Under the pieces are notes generated by a model. It searched no databases. It saw nothing but the letters and a program-made list of their open reading frames with translations, and was not told the DNA's origin. The position numbers and the translations under genes are program-made. Shown piece by piece: positions 1-8,786 of a stretch of 64,000 nt of DNA. Position 1 is the first letter of the stretch. Every line of letters begins with the position of its first letter. Source of the DNA: Cephaloticoccus sp. (lineage in GTDB: Bacteria > Verrucomicrobiota > Verrucomicrobiia > Opitutales > Opitutaceae); NCBI GenBank assembly GCA_030833445.1, contig JAURHD010000011.1:29699-93698 (forward strand), given 5' to 3'.

Positions 1-770
1 TGTTTCAAAGTGAGCAACAGATCAGTGGGGATATGCACGATCTTCGGGGCCGGTGCACCGATGGCCGCGGCGGAGCGAATGGTGTATTCGTCCCAAGTCA
101 CGACCTCATCCCCGGTGATATTGTAGACCTCCCCAAAGCACTTTGGATTCCCGGCCGCATAGGCAAACCCGACGCCGACATCCTCGTTGAACGCACTTTG
201 CCACAAGCCATGGCCGTCGCCGCTGACGATGACGGGCCGCCCTTTGCGCAGACGGTCCACGAATGACGGTTCCCAACCGAGGTTGTTGATGACGGGGCCA
301 CTCGGTCCATAAGTGTGCGATGGCCGCATGATCGTGACGGGGAATTTGCCGGCGGCGTGTGCCTGCAGAAAAATCTGTTCACAGGCGACTTTGCCGCGAC
401 CGTAGTTTGAGTGAGGATTCTGCGGGATGGATTCGTCAGTCGGGATGATGGTCTGTGTATTGCCGTAGGTGCAGACTGTGCTGCAAAAGATGAAATGACT
501 GCAGCGACCGGCGAAGGCGCGCACGTCGCTCTCGGCTTGCGGAGCCTCAAAGCAGATCATGTCGATCACGACGTCCCAAGGTCCCGACTTGGCCATCGCT
601 GCCTCAAACGCCGCGAAGTCATTGCGGTCGCCCACCAAATGCTGCACGTCGCCGAGCCGATCCTCTGTCTTCCCGCGATTGAATACCGTGATGTCGGCTT
701 TGCGCGTGTGCAGCGCCTTGACGATGCCACTGGAGATGAGACCCGAACCGCCGATGATGAGAACCTTCAT
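1..770 (-). CDS. NAD-dependent epimerase/dehydratase family protein (3' end beyond window)
   Basis: An extended short-chain dehydrogenase that probably acts on a nucleotide sugar or related metabolite. Reading from the ATG at 770, the N-terminus has a Rossmann dinucleotide loop (GGSGLIS, residues 7-13). An STVCTYG stretch and a YGRGK segment fit the catalytic Ser/Tyr-x3-Lys arrangement of the family. A later MRPSHTYGP segment is typical of the substrate half. About 256 residues are visible with no stop, so the C-terminus lies outside the window. The neighbouring sugar genes suggest carbohydrate metabolism, but the substrate cannot be assigned. Confidence 0.88.
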   Translation of the reverse strand, partial: MKVLIIGGSGLISSGIVKALHTRKADITVFNRGKTEDRLGDVQHLVGDRNDFAAFEAAMAKSGPWDVVIDMICFEAPQAESDVRAFAGRCSHFIFCSTVCTYGNTQTIIPTDESIPQNPHSNYGRGKVACEQIFLQAHAAGKFPVTIMRPSHTYGPSGPVINNLGWEPSFVDRLRKGRPVIVSGDGHGLWQSAFNEDVGVGFAYAAGNPKCFGEVYNITGDEVVTWDEYTIRSAAAIGAPAPKIVHIPTDLLLTLK

Positions 771-868
771 GGCTCCCACGAAATCATCCGCCGGCGGCCT
801 GTCCATCCACAACCCATTCACCGGACATTTGACTGGCAGCGACCTGCGGCATCTGGAAGGTTCGCCCG

Positions 869-994
869 ATGGTTCAATCGCGGGAAATGGTTATTACCGG
901 GCGCTACTTGAATGTGCCGATCAAGGCCGGTGCGGTGCGGCGCACCCTGCGCATGACTGACCAGGGCGATCCTTGGTTGCTTGCGGCGAAGTGA
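869..994 (+). pseudogene. Short ORF, possible gene remnant
   Basis: A 41-codon frame begins at ATG 869, preceded by a good Shine-Dalgarno (GGAAGG, 8 nt upstream), and ends 16 nt before the next gene. Its middle (ITGRYLNVPIKAGA) resembles, from memory only, the opening of beta-fructosidase-like enzymes, so it could be the truncated start of a lost gene. It could also be a real small peptide or leader. Length and context give no further support. Confidence 0.28.
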
Positions 995-1010
995 TGAAGT
1001 AAACACAGCG

Positions 1011-3026
1011 ATGTCTCTGTTTAATTTGGAAAAAGGGGTGCTCGGTTGGGGCGCGGATAATACGGGGTTTTCGCTGACCTTGAGCGCGAGTGGGAGTGAT
1101 GGCTCATGGCAGGATTTGGGGTTACGGGAGACGGCAGAGAACACCTACGGTTTTTCCAGTGGAGGCATCCAAGGGGAGCTGAAGTGGACAGCGATCTCGG
1201 CCGAAAGAGTGGACTATGCGTGGAGCTTTATAGCCGATGCGCCGGTTCGTCTGCGACTGGCGTTTACGGTGCCGGGGGATGAGCGCGGATTTCACCTCAT
1301 CCCGGCCTGCATTTTCGGGGACAATAATCATCATCTGGTCCGGCCGAATGAATTTCCTACGCTGCATGATGCCGTGCCGAATGAGCAAGGGCCGGCGCCG
1401 TTGTGGGAGTTCCGCGCGGATCGGGCGGCTTGTCCGGTGTCGATGCTCTGCACCCCGGCAGGAGTGGTGGCGTTGTCGATTGCGCCCTATGCCGACGACG
1501 CGGCGGCGAAGGATGGCTTTATTCGCAATGGTTTGTTTGCCGGACTGCCGAATACCGGTGGGGTGAGTCTGGGTTATGGCAACGATCCACTGTCCTATGT
1601 GAACAAGACGATGTTTCGACCGCCGACGGCGCATCGATCCCGCGGTGCCGGCACGACCGGTTCGCTGTATTGGTTGCCCGGCATCGGCAAGGCGGGGGCA
1701 CATGGCATCATTCGCGATCTCTACGAGCGCCTGCGGGAGATACCCGTGCATCGCAAAACGGCAGTGGAAGCCGCGCGCGCCCTGTTTGAAGGATTTATCA
1801 AACCGAATTGGAGCGAGGAATTCGGCAATTACACCAACATGGCCTGCCGTGTGCCCGTGGACAACATACTGAAGGCATGGCGGCCGGTGTCGGAAATCGG
1901 CTGGACCGGCGGCGGGGTGTTTGCCTGGCCGCTGCAACTGGCCCAACAGCGCTGGCCGGAGGAGAAACTACCGAAGTCGTCCGCTCAAATTCTCGATCAA
2001 ATTGTGGCGACCTGGAATGACCGCAGCGGATTTTTCAACGACGTGGCCGGTCCCAGTCTCGTGGGCGTGCCAGGGCAGGGCGGCGAAATCAAGGACGGCG
2101 GGATCAACGGCTGGTGGTCCGGATTTATGCCGCACACAATGAACCGTCATTGCGCCTACACCAACGGGCACGCGGCCTATTATTTGCTGAAGTGCGCCCG
2201 GCAGTTGCGCGAACAAGGTGGCGATCCTGTGGCATGGGAAGATGCGGCCCTGCGAGTCTGCGATAACGTGATTGAACTACAGCGTGGTGATGGTGCCCTC
2301 GGCTATTTGTTCAGCGCGGAACAACGCAAGGTCGTCGACTGGGATGGGTTCGCCGGCTGCTGGTTTGCCGCGGCGCTGCCACTGGCCTATGCGCTGACCC
2401 AAAACGATTTTTACCTCAAGGCCGCGCGGCGGGCCTTGCGTTATTACGCACATGCCGTGGCCGAACTGAATTGTTATGGAACGCCGATGGATACCTACAA
2501 GAGCGTCGATCAGGAAGGCGTGCTGGCCTTTGTGCAGGCGACGCGGTGGATGCATGCCATCACCGGTGAGGTGGAATGGTTGGAACTGCTGCGGGCTGGG
2601 GCGGATTACGAATTGCTCTGGCGTTACGCCTACCGGGCGCGACCGGAGTTCGCCCCACTCAAGGACAGCGGTTGGAATTCCTGCGGTGGCTCGGTGACCT
2701 CGGTTTCCAATCCGCATATTCACCCCATGGGGCTCGTGATTACGGAGCCGCTGCGCTATCTCGCGCAGCAAACCGGCGATAACTATTACCGCGACCGGTC
2801 CGATGATGGGGTGGCGTGGGCGTTGCAGACCTTGGAACTGTATCCCGAAGTTTCAGGTTACGGTCCCTATGGCGTGATGACGGAGCGTTACTGTCCGAGC
2901 GACGGCCTCTTGATCGAAACCTTTGAGGGCAGCGGTGAACCGGCGAGCATGTGGTGGAGCTACAACGCGTGGGCCGCGGCCAACGTGCTGGAGGGGCTGC
3001 TGGAGACGATGGAGCCGGTTGATTAA
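1011..3026 (+). CDS. Large alpha/alpha-barrel-like protein, putative carbohydrate-active enzyme
   Basis: 671 residues, no signal peptide. I could not name the family. The first ~230 residues look beta-rich. The rest is helix-rich with repeated aromatic and glycine turns (such as EIGWTGGG near residue 295), suggesting a six-hairpin glycosidase fold of the kind found in glucuronyl hydrolases and heparinases. The start was set at ATG 1011 (MSLFNLEKG); an in-frame TTG at 981 would add ten unlikely residues. It sits between an epimerase and a GH78-like gene, consistent with cytoplasmic sugar breakdown. Activity is inferred from fold impression and context only. Confidence 0.62.
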   Translation: MSLFNLEKGVLGWGADNTGFSLTLSASGSDGSWQDLGLRETAENTYGFSSGGIQGELKWTAISAERVDYAWSFIADAPVRLRLAFTVPGDERGFHLIPACIFGDNNHHLVRPNEFPTLHDAVPNEQGPAPLWEFRADRAACPVSMLCTPAGVVALSIAPYADDAAAKDGFIRNGLFAGLPNTGGVSLGYGNDPLSYVNKTMFRPPTAHRSRGAGTTGSLYWLPGIGKAGAHGIIRDLYERLREIPVHRKTAVEAARALFEGFIKPNWSEEFGNYTNMACRVPVDNILKAWRPVSEIGWTGGGVFAWPLQLAQQRWPEEKLPKSSAQILDQIVATWNDRSGFFNDVAGPSLVGVPGQGGEIKDGGINGWWSGFMPHTMNRHCAYTNGHAAYYLLKCARQLREQGGDPVAWEDAALRVCDNVIELQRGDGALGYLFSAEQRKVVDWDGFAGCWFAAALPLAYALTQNDFYLKAARRALRYYAHAVAELNCYGTPMDTYKSVDQEGVLAFVQATRWMHAITGEVEWLELLRAGADYELLWRYAYRARPEFAPLKDSGWNSCGGSVTSVSNPHIHPMGLVITEPLRYLAQQTGDNYYRDRSDDGVAWALQTLELYPEVSGYGPYGVMTERYCPSDGLLIETFEGSGEPASMWWSYNAWAAANVLEGLLETMEPVD

Positions 3027-3029
3027 CTT

Positions 3030-3102
3030 GTAGGGCGGGGTTTCCGAACCCCGCCTTCGATAACTCAATCCCCCAAAGGCGGAATCAGCGATCCCGCCCT
3101 AC
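3030..3102. repeat. Two-hairpin palindromic element, GTAGGGCGG family
   Basis: The ends are complementary (GTAGGGCGG at the left, CCGCCCTAC at the right). The left arm also folds on itself (GGCGGGGTT with AACCCCGCC). It fills the gap between two convergent genes. A closely related copy lies at 30012-30077. Confidence 0.75.
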
Positions 3103-3104
3103 CA

Positions 3105-4328
3105 TCAACGCACGGGCTTGGGTGGGTCCAGATTGGGCAGAAATACCGTCAGCAGTCCGACCAAGGGGAGAAAACTGCACAGGTAAAACACGTGGGCGAT
3201 GCTGGTGTGATCGGCCAGCCAGCCCAACAGGGCCGAGCCGATGCCGGCCATGCCAAAGGCGAAGCCAAAGAAGATTCCGCTGACGAGGCCCACTTTGCCG
3301 GGCATGAGTTCCTGCGCGTAGACAAGGATGGCGGAGAAAGCCGAGGCGAGCACCACGCCAATGAAAACCGAAAGCACGGCGGTCCCCATCAGATTGGCGT
3401 AGGGCATCATCAAGGTGAAGGGAGCCGCGCCGAGAATGGAAATCCAGATCACGCGTTTGCGACCATAGCGATCGCCTACTGGTCCGCCGATGATCGTGCC
3501 GGCGGCCACGGCAAAGAGGAAAAGAAACAGGTAGAGCTGGGCTTGGGAGGCCGAAAGTTGAAAACGGCCGATCAGATAAAACGTGTAATAGCTGCCGATG
3601 CAGGCGAGGTAGAAGTATTTCGAAAAGATCAGCAGGGCGAGCACGCCCAAGGCGGTGAAGATTCGCCGCCCGGGCAGGGGATTGGCCGGGTAAATCGAAC
3701 TGACGCGGGGTGTGCGCCGCAGTTCGCGCAGATGCGCCTGATACCAATGCCCGACGTTGGTCAGAATGATGATACCGGCCAACGCCAGCAGGGCGAACCA
3801 CAGCACGTGGATCTGCCCGCGACCCATGACGATGACGGCGGCCAGCAACGGCCCGAGTGACGTGCCGAAATTACCGCCGACCTGAAACAAGGATTGGGCG
3901 AAGCCGTGTTTCCCACCCGAAGCCAGCCGGGCGAGCCGCGAGGCCTCGGGATGGAAGATCGACGAACCGGCGCCGATCAATACGGCCGAGAGCAAAATAA
4001 AATGATAACTGGGGGCGAGCGCGAGCAGCACCAAGCCGCCCAGCGTAAACCCCATGCCGACCGGCAAAGAGTAGGGCATCGGCCGCCGATCGGTGTAGTG
4101 ACCGACGAACGGTTGCAGGAGTGAACCGGTGCCTTGGAAGGCCAGGGTAATCAACCCGATTTGGGTAAAACTAAGGGCGAACTCCGTCTTCAGCAGCGGG
4201 TAGATTGCGGGGACCAGCGCCTGGATGATGTCGTTGAGCAAGTGCGACACACTCAACGCCACGAGGATTTTCATGGCGATGAGCTGACCCTGATTGGAAT
4301 CGTTCCCGGCGGGGACGGAGTCGTACAT
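3105..4328 (-). CDS. fsr: MFS transporter, fosmidomycin-resistance (Fsr) type
   Basis: A 12-TM major facilitator that exports small molecules across the inner membrane; E. coli Fsr gives fosmidomycin resistance. The protein follows the Fsr pattern closely: SHLLNDIIQALVPAIYPLL near the N-terminus, FHPEASRLARLASGGKHG and FQVGGNFG in the middle, and GGPVGDRYGRKRVIW in the second half. With the start at ATG 4328 it is 407 residues, essentially the E. coli length. ATG 4274 is a shorter alternative, and longer in-frame starts would run under the next gene. The natural substrate here is unknown. Confidence 0.9.
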   Translation of the reverse strand: MYDSVPAGNDSNQGQLIAMKILVALSVSHLLNDIIQALVPAIYPLLKTEFALSFTQIGLITLAFQGTGSLLQPFVGHYTDRRPMPYSLPVGMGFTLGGLVLLALAPSYHFILLSAVLIGAGSSIFHPEASRLARLASGGKHGFAQSLFQVGGNFGTSLGPLLAAVIVMGRGQIHVLWFALLALAGIIILTNVGHWYQAHLRELRRTPRVSSIYPANPLPGRRIFTALGVLALLIFSKYFYLACIGSYYTFYLIGRFQLSASQAQLYLFLFLFAVAAGTIIGGPVGDRYGRKRVIWISILGAAPFTLMMPYANLMGTAVLSVFIGVVLASAFSAILVYAQELMPGKVGLVSGIFFGFAFGMAGIGSALLGWLADHTSIAHVFYLCSFLPLVGLLTVFLPNLDPPKPVR

Positions 4329-4430
4329 CCGGCCAAAGTGGCAATCCGGATGATTTGCGCAAATTGATATAGCAGTTCCAAACGCGACTGCCTTGAATGC
4401 GCGTCCTAACCCACGGACTGTCGACACTCC

Positions 4431-6566
4431 ATGAATTCCGCTCCTTCGTTTCTGCGTGCTAAACCGGTCTGGTCCGCGACGTTGACCGGACAGATGAATA
4501 TCTGGCTGAGCTTTCACGCCCGGTTGGAATTCATGCCCAAGCAACACGGTTTGTTGCGAGTGGCCGCGGCCCAAGCCTATCGGGTCCGCGCCAATGGAGT
4601 GGTGATGGCCCGCGGGCCGGCGCGCACCGCGCATGGGTTTGCCCGGATCGATGAGTGGCCGATCAGCGGCGACGTGTCGGGAGTCTTGGAATTGGTGATC
4701 GAAGTGATGGGCTACGGCGCGCCGACCTTTTGCTCCACCAATGAACCGGCCTTTCTGTGCACCGAGTTGGTGGTGGCGGGAAAGCCGGTGGTCTGGACCG
4801 CGGTGAAAGGCGGTGGGTTTACGGCGGAGCACCGGACCGAACGCGTGCAGAATGTGGAGCGCTACAGTTATCAACGCGCATTTGTAGAGGCCTATCGGCT
4901 GGGCAAATACGGTCAGATTTGGCAGGGCCCTGCTTATAATCCGATGACGCCGCACGCCTTGGCGTTGGTGAAACATCGCCGTCAATGGTTGGAGCGTGGC
5001 GTGGCCCTGACTGATTTATCAGAGCTTGCCGCCCTCAGGCCGGCGGTCCGTGGCACCACGACCAGCGACGCGAAGCTGATCAAGCTGGCGCCGAAATGGA
5101 ATCACCTGTTTGACGTGCCAAAGACCTCGGCCGGCTGGCCCTTGGATCAAGTGGCGTGGCCGTTGTTCAAAACCCTGGCGGCGGCCCGATTCAAAACGAC
5201 TGCGAACGTAAAGCTCAGCTCGCGGACACCGACTTTGTTGAAAGCCAAGGAATGGTTGCGGGTGGATTTTGGCGCGGATCACACCGGTTTCCCCCAAATG
5301 CGGGCGGAGGTCAGCAAACCGACGCGGTTGCTTTTGATCTTCGACGAAATTCTCGTCGACGATCAACTGATGTTCAACCGCTCGGGGTGTGTGAACGCGC
5401 TCTGGCTTGAATTGGTGCCCGGCATGCGAATCGCTTTCGAAGCCTTCGAACCTTATACTTTCCGTTACCTGCAAGTGCTGGTTTGGAGCGGAGCCGCCGA
5501 GGTGTCCCGTTTCGGTCTGCGGCATTATCGCAATGCGCTGCCGCTGCGGAAGGCCCCGCGCTCGATCAACCGACCGGCCGCCTTGGTGCGGGAGGCGGCG
5601 TTGAGCAGTTTCCGGCAAAACGCGCTGGATGTTTTCATGGATTGCCCGGCCCGGGAACGCGCAGGTTGGTTGTGCGACAGCTTGTTTGCGGCGCGGGCGG
5701 AATGGCATCTTTGCGGAGACAATCCGATCGAACGGGCTTTTTTGGAAAACTACCTGCGGCCGGCGAAGTTTGCCGATCTCCCGGCCGGGATGGTGGCGAT
5801 GTGCTATCCGGCGGAGACGTTGAACAAGCAGTTCATTCCGAACTGGGCGATGTTTCTGGTGCTCGAACTGGATGAGACGCGGCGGAAACGCCGACTACCC
5901 GCGGAGTGGCAACCGATGATCGAGCGGCGCGTGCGCGGGCTGGTGCGCTATTTCAAGCGGTTCGAAAACGAACTGGGCCTACTGGAGAAACTGGAGAGCT
6001 GGGTTTTCGTCGAGTGGTCGAAGGCCAACGAGTTTGTGCAGGACGTGAACTTCCCTTCGAACATGCTCTATGCGGCCACCCTTCGCTCCGCGGCACGGCT
6101 GCTGAGCGAACCGGCCTTGGCCAAGCAGGCGCAGGCCATCGAAGCCACGATCCGCAAACTGGCGTGGCGCGACGGTCGGTTTGTGGACAACGCGGTGCGC
6201 GATGCGGCGGGTAAGCTCAATGTCACCGATCACGCGAGCGAGGTCTGCCAATACTACGCGTTCTATTTCGGGATCACCTCGCCGCGGAAACAGCCGGCAT
6301 TGTGGCGCCGCTTGGTCAAGGCTGACTATGGCTCGCTTTATCCCGCCAATGTATTTGTCGGCAAGATCATGCGGCTGGACCTGCTTATCACCCACGGAGA
6401 ATACGCGGCGGCCCGCCGGGAGATCCTGCGCAGCTACCTGTCGATGGCGAAACTGACCGGCACGTTGTGGGAGCTCTTTGAAAAAAATGTGAGCTGCAAC
6501 CACGGGTTCACCGCTTACATCGCGGTCTTGATTGACCGTTTGGAAAAATTGCAGGGTAAGTCATGA
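4431..6566 (+). CDS. GH78-like alpha-L-rhamnosidase family protein
   Basis: 711 residues, apparently cytoplasmic. The N-terminal ~370 residues are beta-rich. The C-terminal half is an alpha/alpha barrel that opens with DCPARERAGWLCDS (about residues 403-416), matching the acidic signature block of bacterial rhamnosidases, including its Asp and Glu residues. A TLWELFEKN segment near the C-terminus fits the second acidic position. The stop overlaps the next start by 4 nt (ATGA), so this enzyme is translationally coupled to a sugar isomerase-like protein. Substrate specificity beyond rhamnose-like deoxy sugars cannot be read from sequence. Confidence 0.75.
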   Translation: MNSAPSFLRAKPVWSATLTGQMNIWLSFHARLEFMPKQHGLLRVAAAQAYRVRANGVVMARGPARTAHGFARIDEWPISGDVSGVLELVIEVMGYGAPTFCSTNEPAFLCTELVVAGKPVVWTAVKGGGFTAEHRTERVQNVERYSYQRAFVEAYRLGKYGQIWQGPAYNPMTPHALALVKHRRQWLERGVALTDLSELAALRPAVRGTTTSDAKLIKLAPKWNHLFDVPKTSAGWPLDQVAWPLFKTLAAARFKTTANVKLSSRTPTLLKAKEWLRVDFGADHTGFPQMRAEVSKPTRLLLIFDEILVDDQLMFNRSGCVNALWLELVPGMRIAFEAFEPYTFRYLQVLVWSGAAEVSRFGLRHYRNALPLRKAPRSINRPAALVREAALSSFRQNALDVFMDCPARERAGWLCDSLFAARAEWHLCGDNPIERAFLENYLRPAKFADLPAGMVAMCYPAETLNKQFIPNWAMFLVLELDETRRKRRLPAEWQPMIERRVRGLVRYFKRFENELGLLEKLESWVFVEWSKANEFVQDVNFPSNMLYAATLRSAARLLSEPALAKQAQAIEATIRKLAWRDGRFVDNAVRDAAGKLNVTDHASEVCQYYAFYFGITSPRKQPALWRRLVKADYGSLYPANVFVGKIMRLDLLITHGEYAAARREILRSYLSMAKLTGTLWELFEKNVSCNHGFTAYIAVLIDRLEKLQGKS

Positions 6567-7384
6567 GCCATACATCCCGCTTGCATGTCTACGCGACGGC
6601 CTGGTCGTTGCGCGAGTATCCCACCAAGACGGACGAGTGGTCTTGGGCGAAGAAATTCGCGGCGATCCGTGACGCGGGTTTCGCCGGCATCATGTCACCC
6701 CCACGAGAGGAATTGGCCGGCCGAGGCGATCTCGTTTACTGGTCGATCGGCAGTCTGGGCGTGAAGCACGACGTGGGGGCGTTCTTCGACCAAGTGAAAG
6801 AACTGGGGGCGACCCATGCGACGATCCAACTCGGTGATGTGGATACTCCCGTGCGGGATGCGATTGGGGTGGCGCAACGCGTGATGATCGCCTCGGTCGA
6901 GGCCGGGATTCCCGCGACGATCGAGGCCCATCGGGATACCTTTACGGAAACGCCGGAAAAGATGTGGGCGCTGTGTGATGGTTACCGTGAACTCACGGGA
7001 GAAATCCTGCCAGTGTGTTTTGATCATTCGCATTTCGCGGTCGTGCGGCATTTCGCCGCGCCCTACTGGCCGAAGCTCAATGAGCGTCCGGATATTTTGG
7101 CGGGTTGTCCGCGCTTTCACATGCGGCCCTTCACCGGGCATCACTGTCAGATTCCCGCGACCCTCGACGGCGTGAAGCGCACCCCGGAATATGCGCTCTG
7201 GAGCGACTATGCGCGCGAGCTGATGCGTTTTCTCAAGACCCAAGGCACCGCGACGGACATTCACATGGTGCCGGAGCTGGGTAACGCCGCGCCGGCCTAT
7301 GGGTTGTCCTGTTTTCCCGATATCTGGGAAGACGCAAAAGTCATCGGCGCCGATTTGCGGCGTTGGTGGGACGAGTTGGTCTGA
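6563..7384 (+). CDS. Sugar phosphate isomerase/epimerase-like TIM-barrel protein
   Basis: 273 residues of the xylose isomerase-like (AP endonuclease 2) barrel family. Features that fit are DAGFAGIM near residue 38, a central TIEAHRDTFTE segment whose Glu and His are likely metal ligands, PVCFDHSHF near 150, and a late MVPELGN Glu. The start overlaps the stop of the GH78-like gene, so the two are probably made together and act on one sugar. The exact isomerisation is unknown. Confidence 0.78.
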   Translation: MSHTSRLHVYATAWSLREYPTKTDEWSWAKKFAAIRDAGFAGIMSPPREELAGRGDLVYWSIGSLGVKHDVGAFFDQVKELGATHATIQLGDVDTPVRDAIGVAQRVMIASVEAGIPATIEAHRDTFTETPEKMWALCDGYRELTGEILPVCFDHSHFAVVRHFAAPYWPKLNERPDILAGCPRFHMRPFTGHHCQIPATLDGVKRTPEYALWSDYARELMRFLKTQGTATDIHMVPELGNAAPAYGLSCFPDIWEDAKVIGADLRRWWDELV

Positions 7385-7403
7385 CGCGGTCCCGGTAAAT
7401 TTG

Positions 7404-7422
7404 GTGCGCGAAAATCGCGCAC
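7404..7422. other. Short perfect inverted repeat
   Basis: An 8-bp stem (GTGCGCGA/TCGCGCAC) with an AAA loop, 20 nt after the preceding stop. No T-run follows on either side, so it is not a standard terminator. A similar hairpin (ACACGA/TCGTGT) follows another gene at 11413-11429. Confidence 0.5.
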
Positions 7423-7468
7423 GGCTACCCACAGATAGGTTCAGTTTAATTCGTATAAATTATCCACG

Positions 7469-7515
7469 GTAGCCGGCCTCGTTGAGGCCGGACCGGGGTC
7501 AGCGACCCCGGCTAC
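7469..7515. repeat. Two-hairpin palindromic element, GTAGC family
   Basis: Closing arms GTAGC/GCTAC enclose two perfect hairpins: CGGCCTC/GAGGCCG with a 3-nt loop, then CGGGGTC/GACCCCG with a 3-nt loop. The layout is Y-shaped, as in the elements at 26817 and 30012. It lies between convergent genes. Confidence 0.75.
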
Positions 7516-7556
7516 ATTTGTCCCACCACTGACTATCCCAATCTTGAGATATGGCA

Positions 7557-8387
7557 TTAACTCGCTGGCGGGGTCCAATCTGCGCTCGGCCAACTGTAGA
7601 TGTAACGGGGGTCGTCAATCGTCCACTCCACCATGCGCGGGTGGGGACGGCGCACATGCGGAATGACGGCGCGTTCATCGGCGAGGGCGCTCCAACCGTA
7701 TTCGACGCCCACATCGATTGGGGTGGGGAGTTGCCAGAGCTGGGCGTCTTTCACGTATTTTAGTGCGGCAGCGACATCGGCGCGGATTTGTGCGCGAACT
7801 TCATCCGGGGGATAAAGTTCACAGGTGGCCCAACCGGTGCCGCGTTTGGTGGCGGTCGTTTGCACCCAGGGGAACAAGCGGTTTGCTTCTTCACCGAGTG
7901 ATTCGTCGCCCGAAACATGAATCAGCGGCACGCCCTGCGCACCGGCGAACAAGGCGAGTTGGCTCATCTCCCCATGTTCCTCGCCATTGATCAGGTAGCG
8001 GCAGATTTCCTTGGGGCACTGGGTGTGATCGAGAAAGGCATGCAGGGTGCCGGCCATGGCGTGTTGTCCGACCATGAGGACACCGGCCATCGTGGCATCG
8101 AGGCCTTCGAAGTGCAGCGGCGCACCGCTGACAATTTTACGCAGGGTGGCCCGGGGATCGAGTTTGACCCGGTTGAAGGCGGACTGGCGGTTGCGGCCGT
8201 GGCCGTCCCACACGATGACCTCGGTGGCGCCGGCATCGAAACATCCCGCCACCGTGGCGTTGGTGTCGGCGGCGAGTTGGTCGAGGCCGTGGAGATACCG
8301 GGGATCGTGATCGTCCGTGGCGTAGCACTGGTCCCAATCGTCCACTCCGGCCAAGCCTTCCATGTCTGTCATGATGCCGATCTTCAT
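7557..8387 (-). CDS. M55 family metallopeptidase, DppA-like D-aminopeptidase
   Basis: 276 residues, the usual length for DppA-type zinc peptidases that release D-amino acids from short peptides, including peptidoglycan pieces. The N-terminus carries TDMEGLAGV with the Asp and Glu metal ligands. WDGHGRN (near residue 60), VGQHAMAG and NGEEHGEMS supply the conserved His and Glu positions. No signal peptide is visible, so it is probably cytoplasmic. It is monocistronic, divergent from the DUF3817 gene. The function is confident at family level; the preferred substrate is inferred. Confidence 0.87.
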   Translation of the reverse strand: MKIGIMTDMEGLAGVDDWDQCYATDDHDPRYLHGLDQLAADTNATVAGCFDAGATEVIVWDGHGRNRQSAFNRVKLDPRATLRKIVSGAPLHFEGLDATMAGVLMVGQHAMAGTLHAFLDHTQCPKEICRYLINGEEHGEMSQLALFAGAQGVPLIHVSGDESLGEEANRLFPWVQTTATKRGTGWATCELYPPDEVRAQIRADVAAALKYVKDAQLWQLPTPIDVGVEYGWSALADERAVIPHVRRPHPRMVEWTIDDPRYIYSWPSADWTPPAS

Positions 8388-8480
8388 GCCGGGGTAGCGT
8401 GGCGGTATTTCCCTTCATTTCGAGAATTGAAATGAGATGAACTTGACGGAGACGAAACCCTGCGCGCTCATCGGCGTGCG

Positions 8481-8786
8481 ATGTCATGGATTAAGACCTC
8501 TATTGGACGGTTGCGGGTGATCGGCTTCTGGGAAGGCGTGTCTTTCCTCGTGCTGCTCGGCATTGCGATGCCGTTAAAATATATTTGGGGGCATCCCGAG
8601 GCGGTGCGCGTGGTGGGGATGGCCCACGGAATCCTATTTCTGCTCTATCTTTGGGCGGCGATCCAAGCGGCGGTGGAGCACAACTGGAATTGGCGGCGCA
8701 CTTTGCTCGTGCTGGTGGCCAGTCTGCTGCCGGCCGGTCCCTTTGTGGTGGAGGCGAAACTGCTGCGACCGGAATCCGCGCAGTGA
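8481..8786 (+). CDS. DUF3817 integral membrane protein
   Basis: 101 residues, three probable membrane helices, matching DUF3817: the GRLRVIGFWEGVSFL opening, LKYIWG after helix 1, and GMAHGILFLLYL in helix 2. The role of this family is not established. The stop overlaps the GTG start of a glycerophosphodiesterase by 4 nt (GTGA), so the two are coupled, which hints at a membrane-lipid link by inference only. Confidence 0.85.
   Translation: MSWIKTSIGRLRVIGFWEGVSFLVLLGIAMPLKYIWGHPEAVRVVGMAHGILFLLYLWAAIQAAVEHNWNWRRTLLVLVASLLPAGPFVVEAKLLRPESAQ

Noticed and set aside
7455..7467. DnaA-box-like TTATCCACG beside the 7469 palindrome
   Set aside because: One mismatch, single copy and no AT-rich or origin context.
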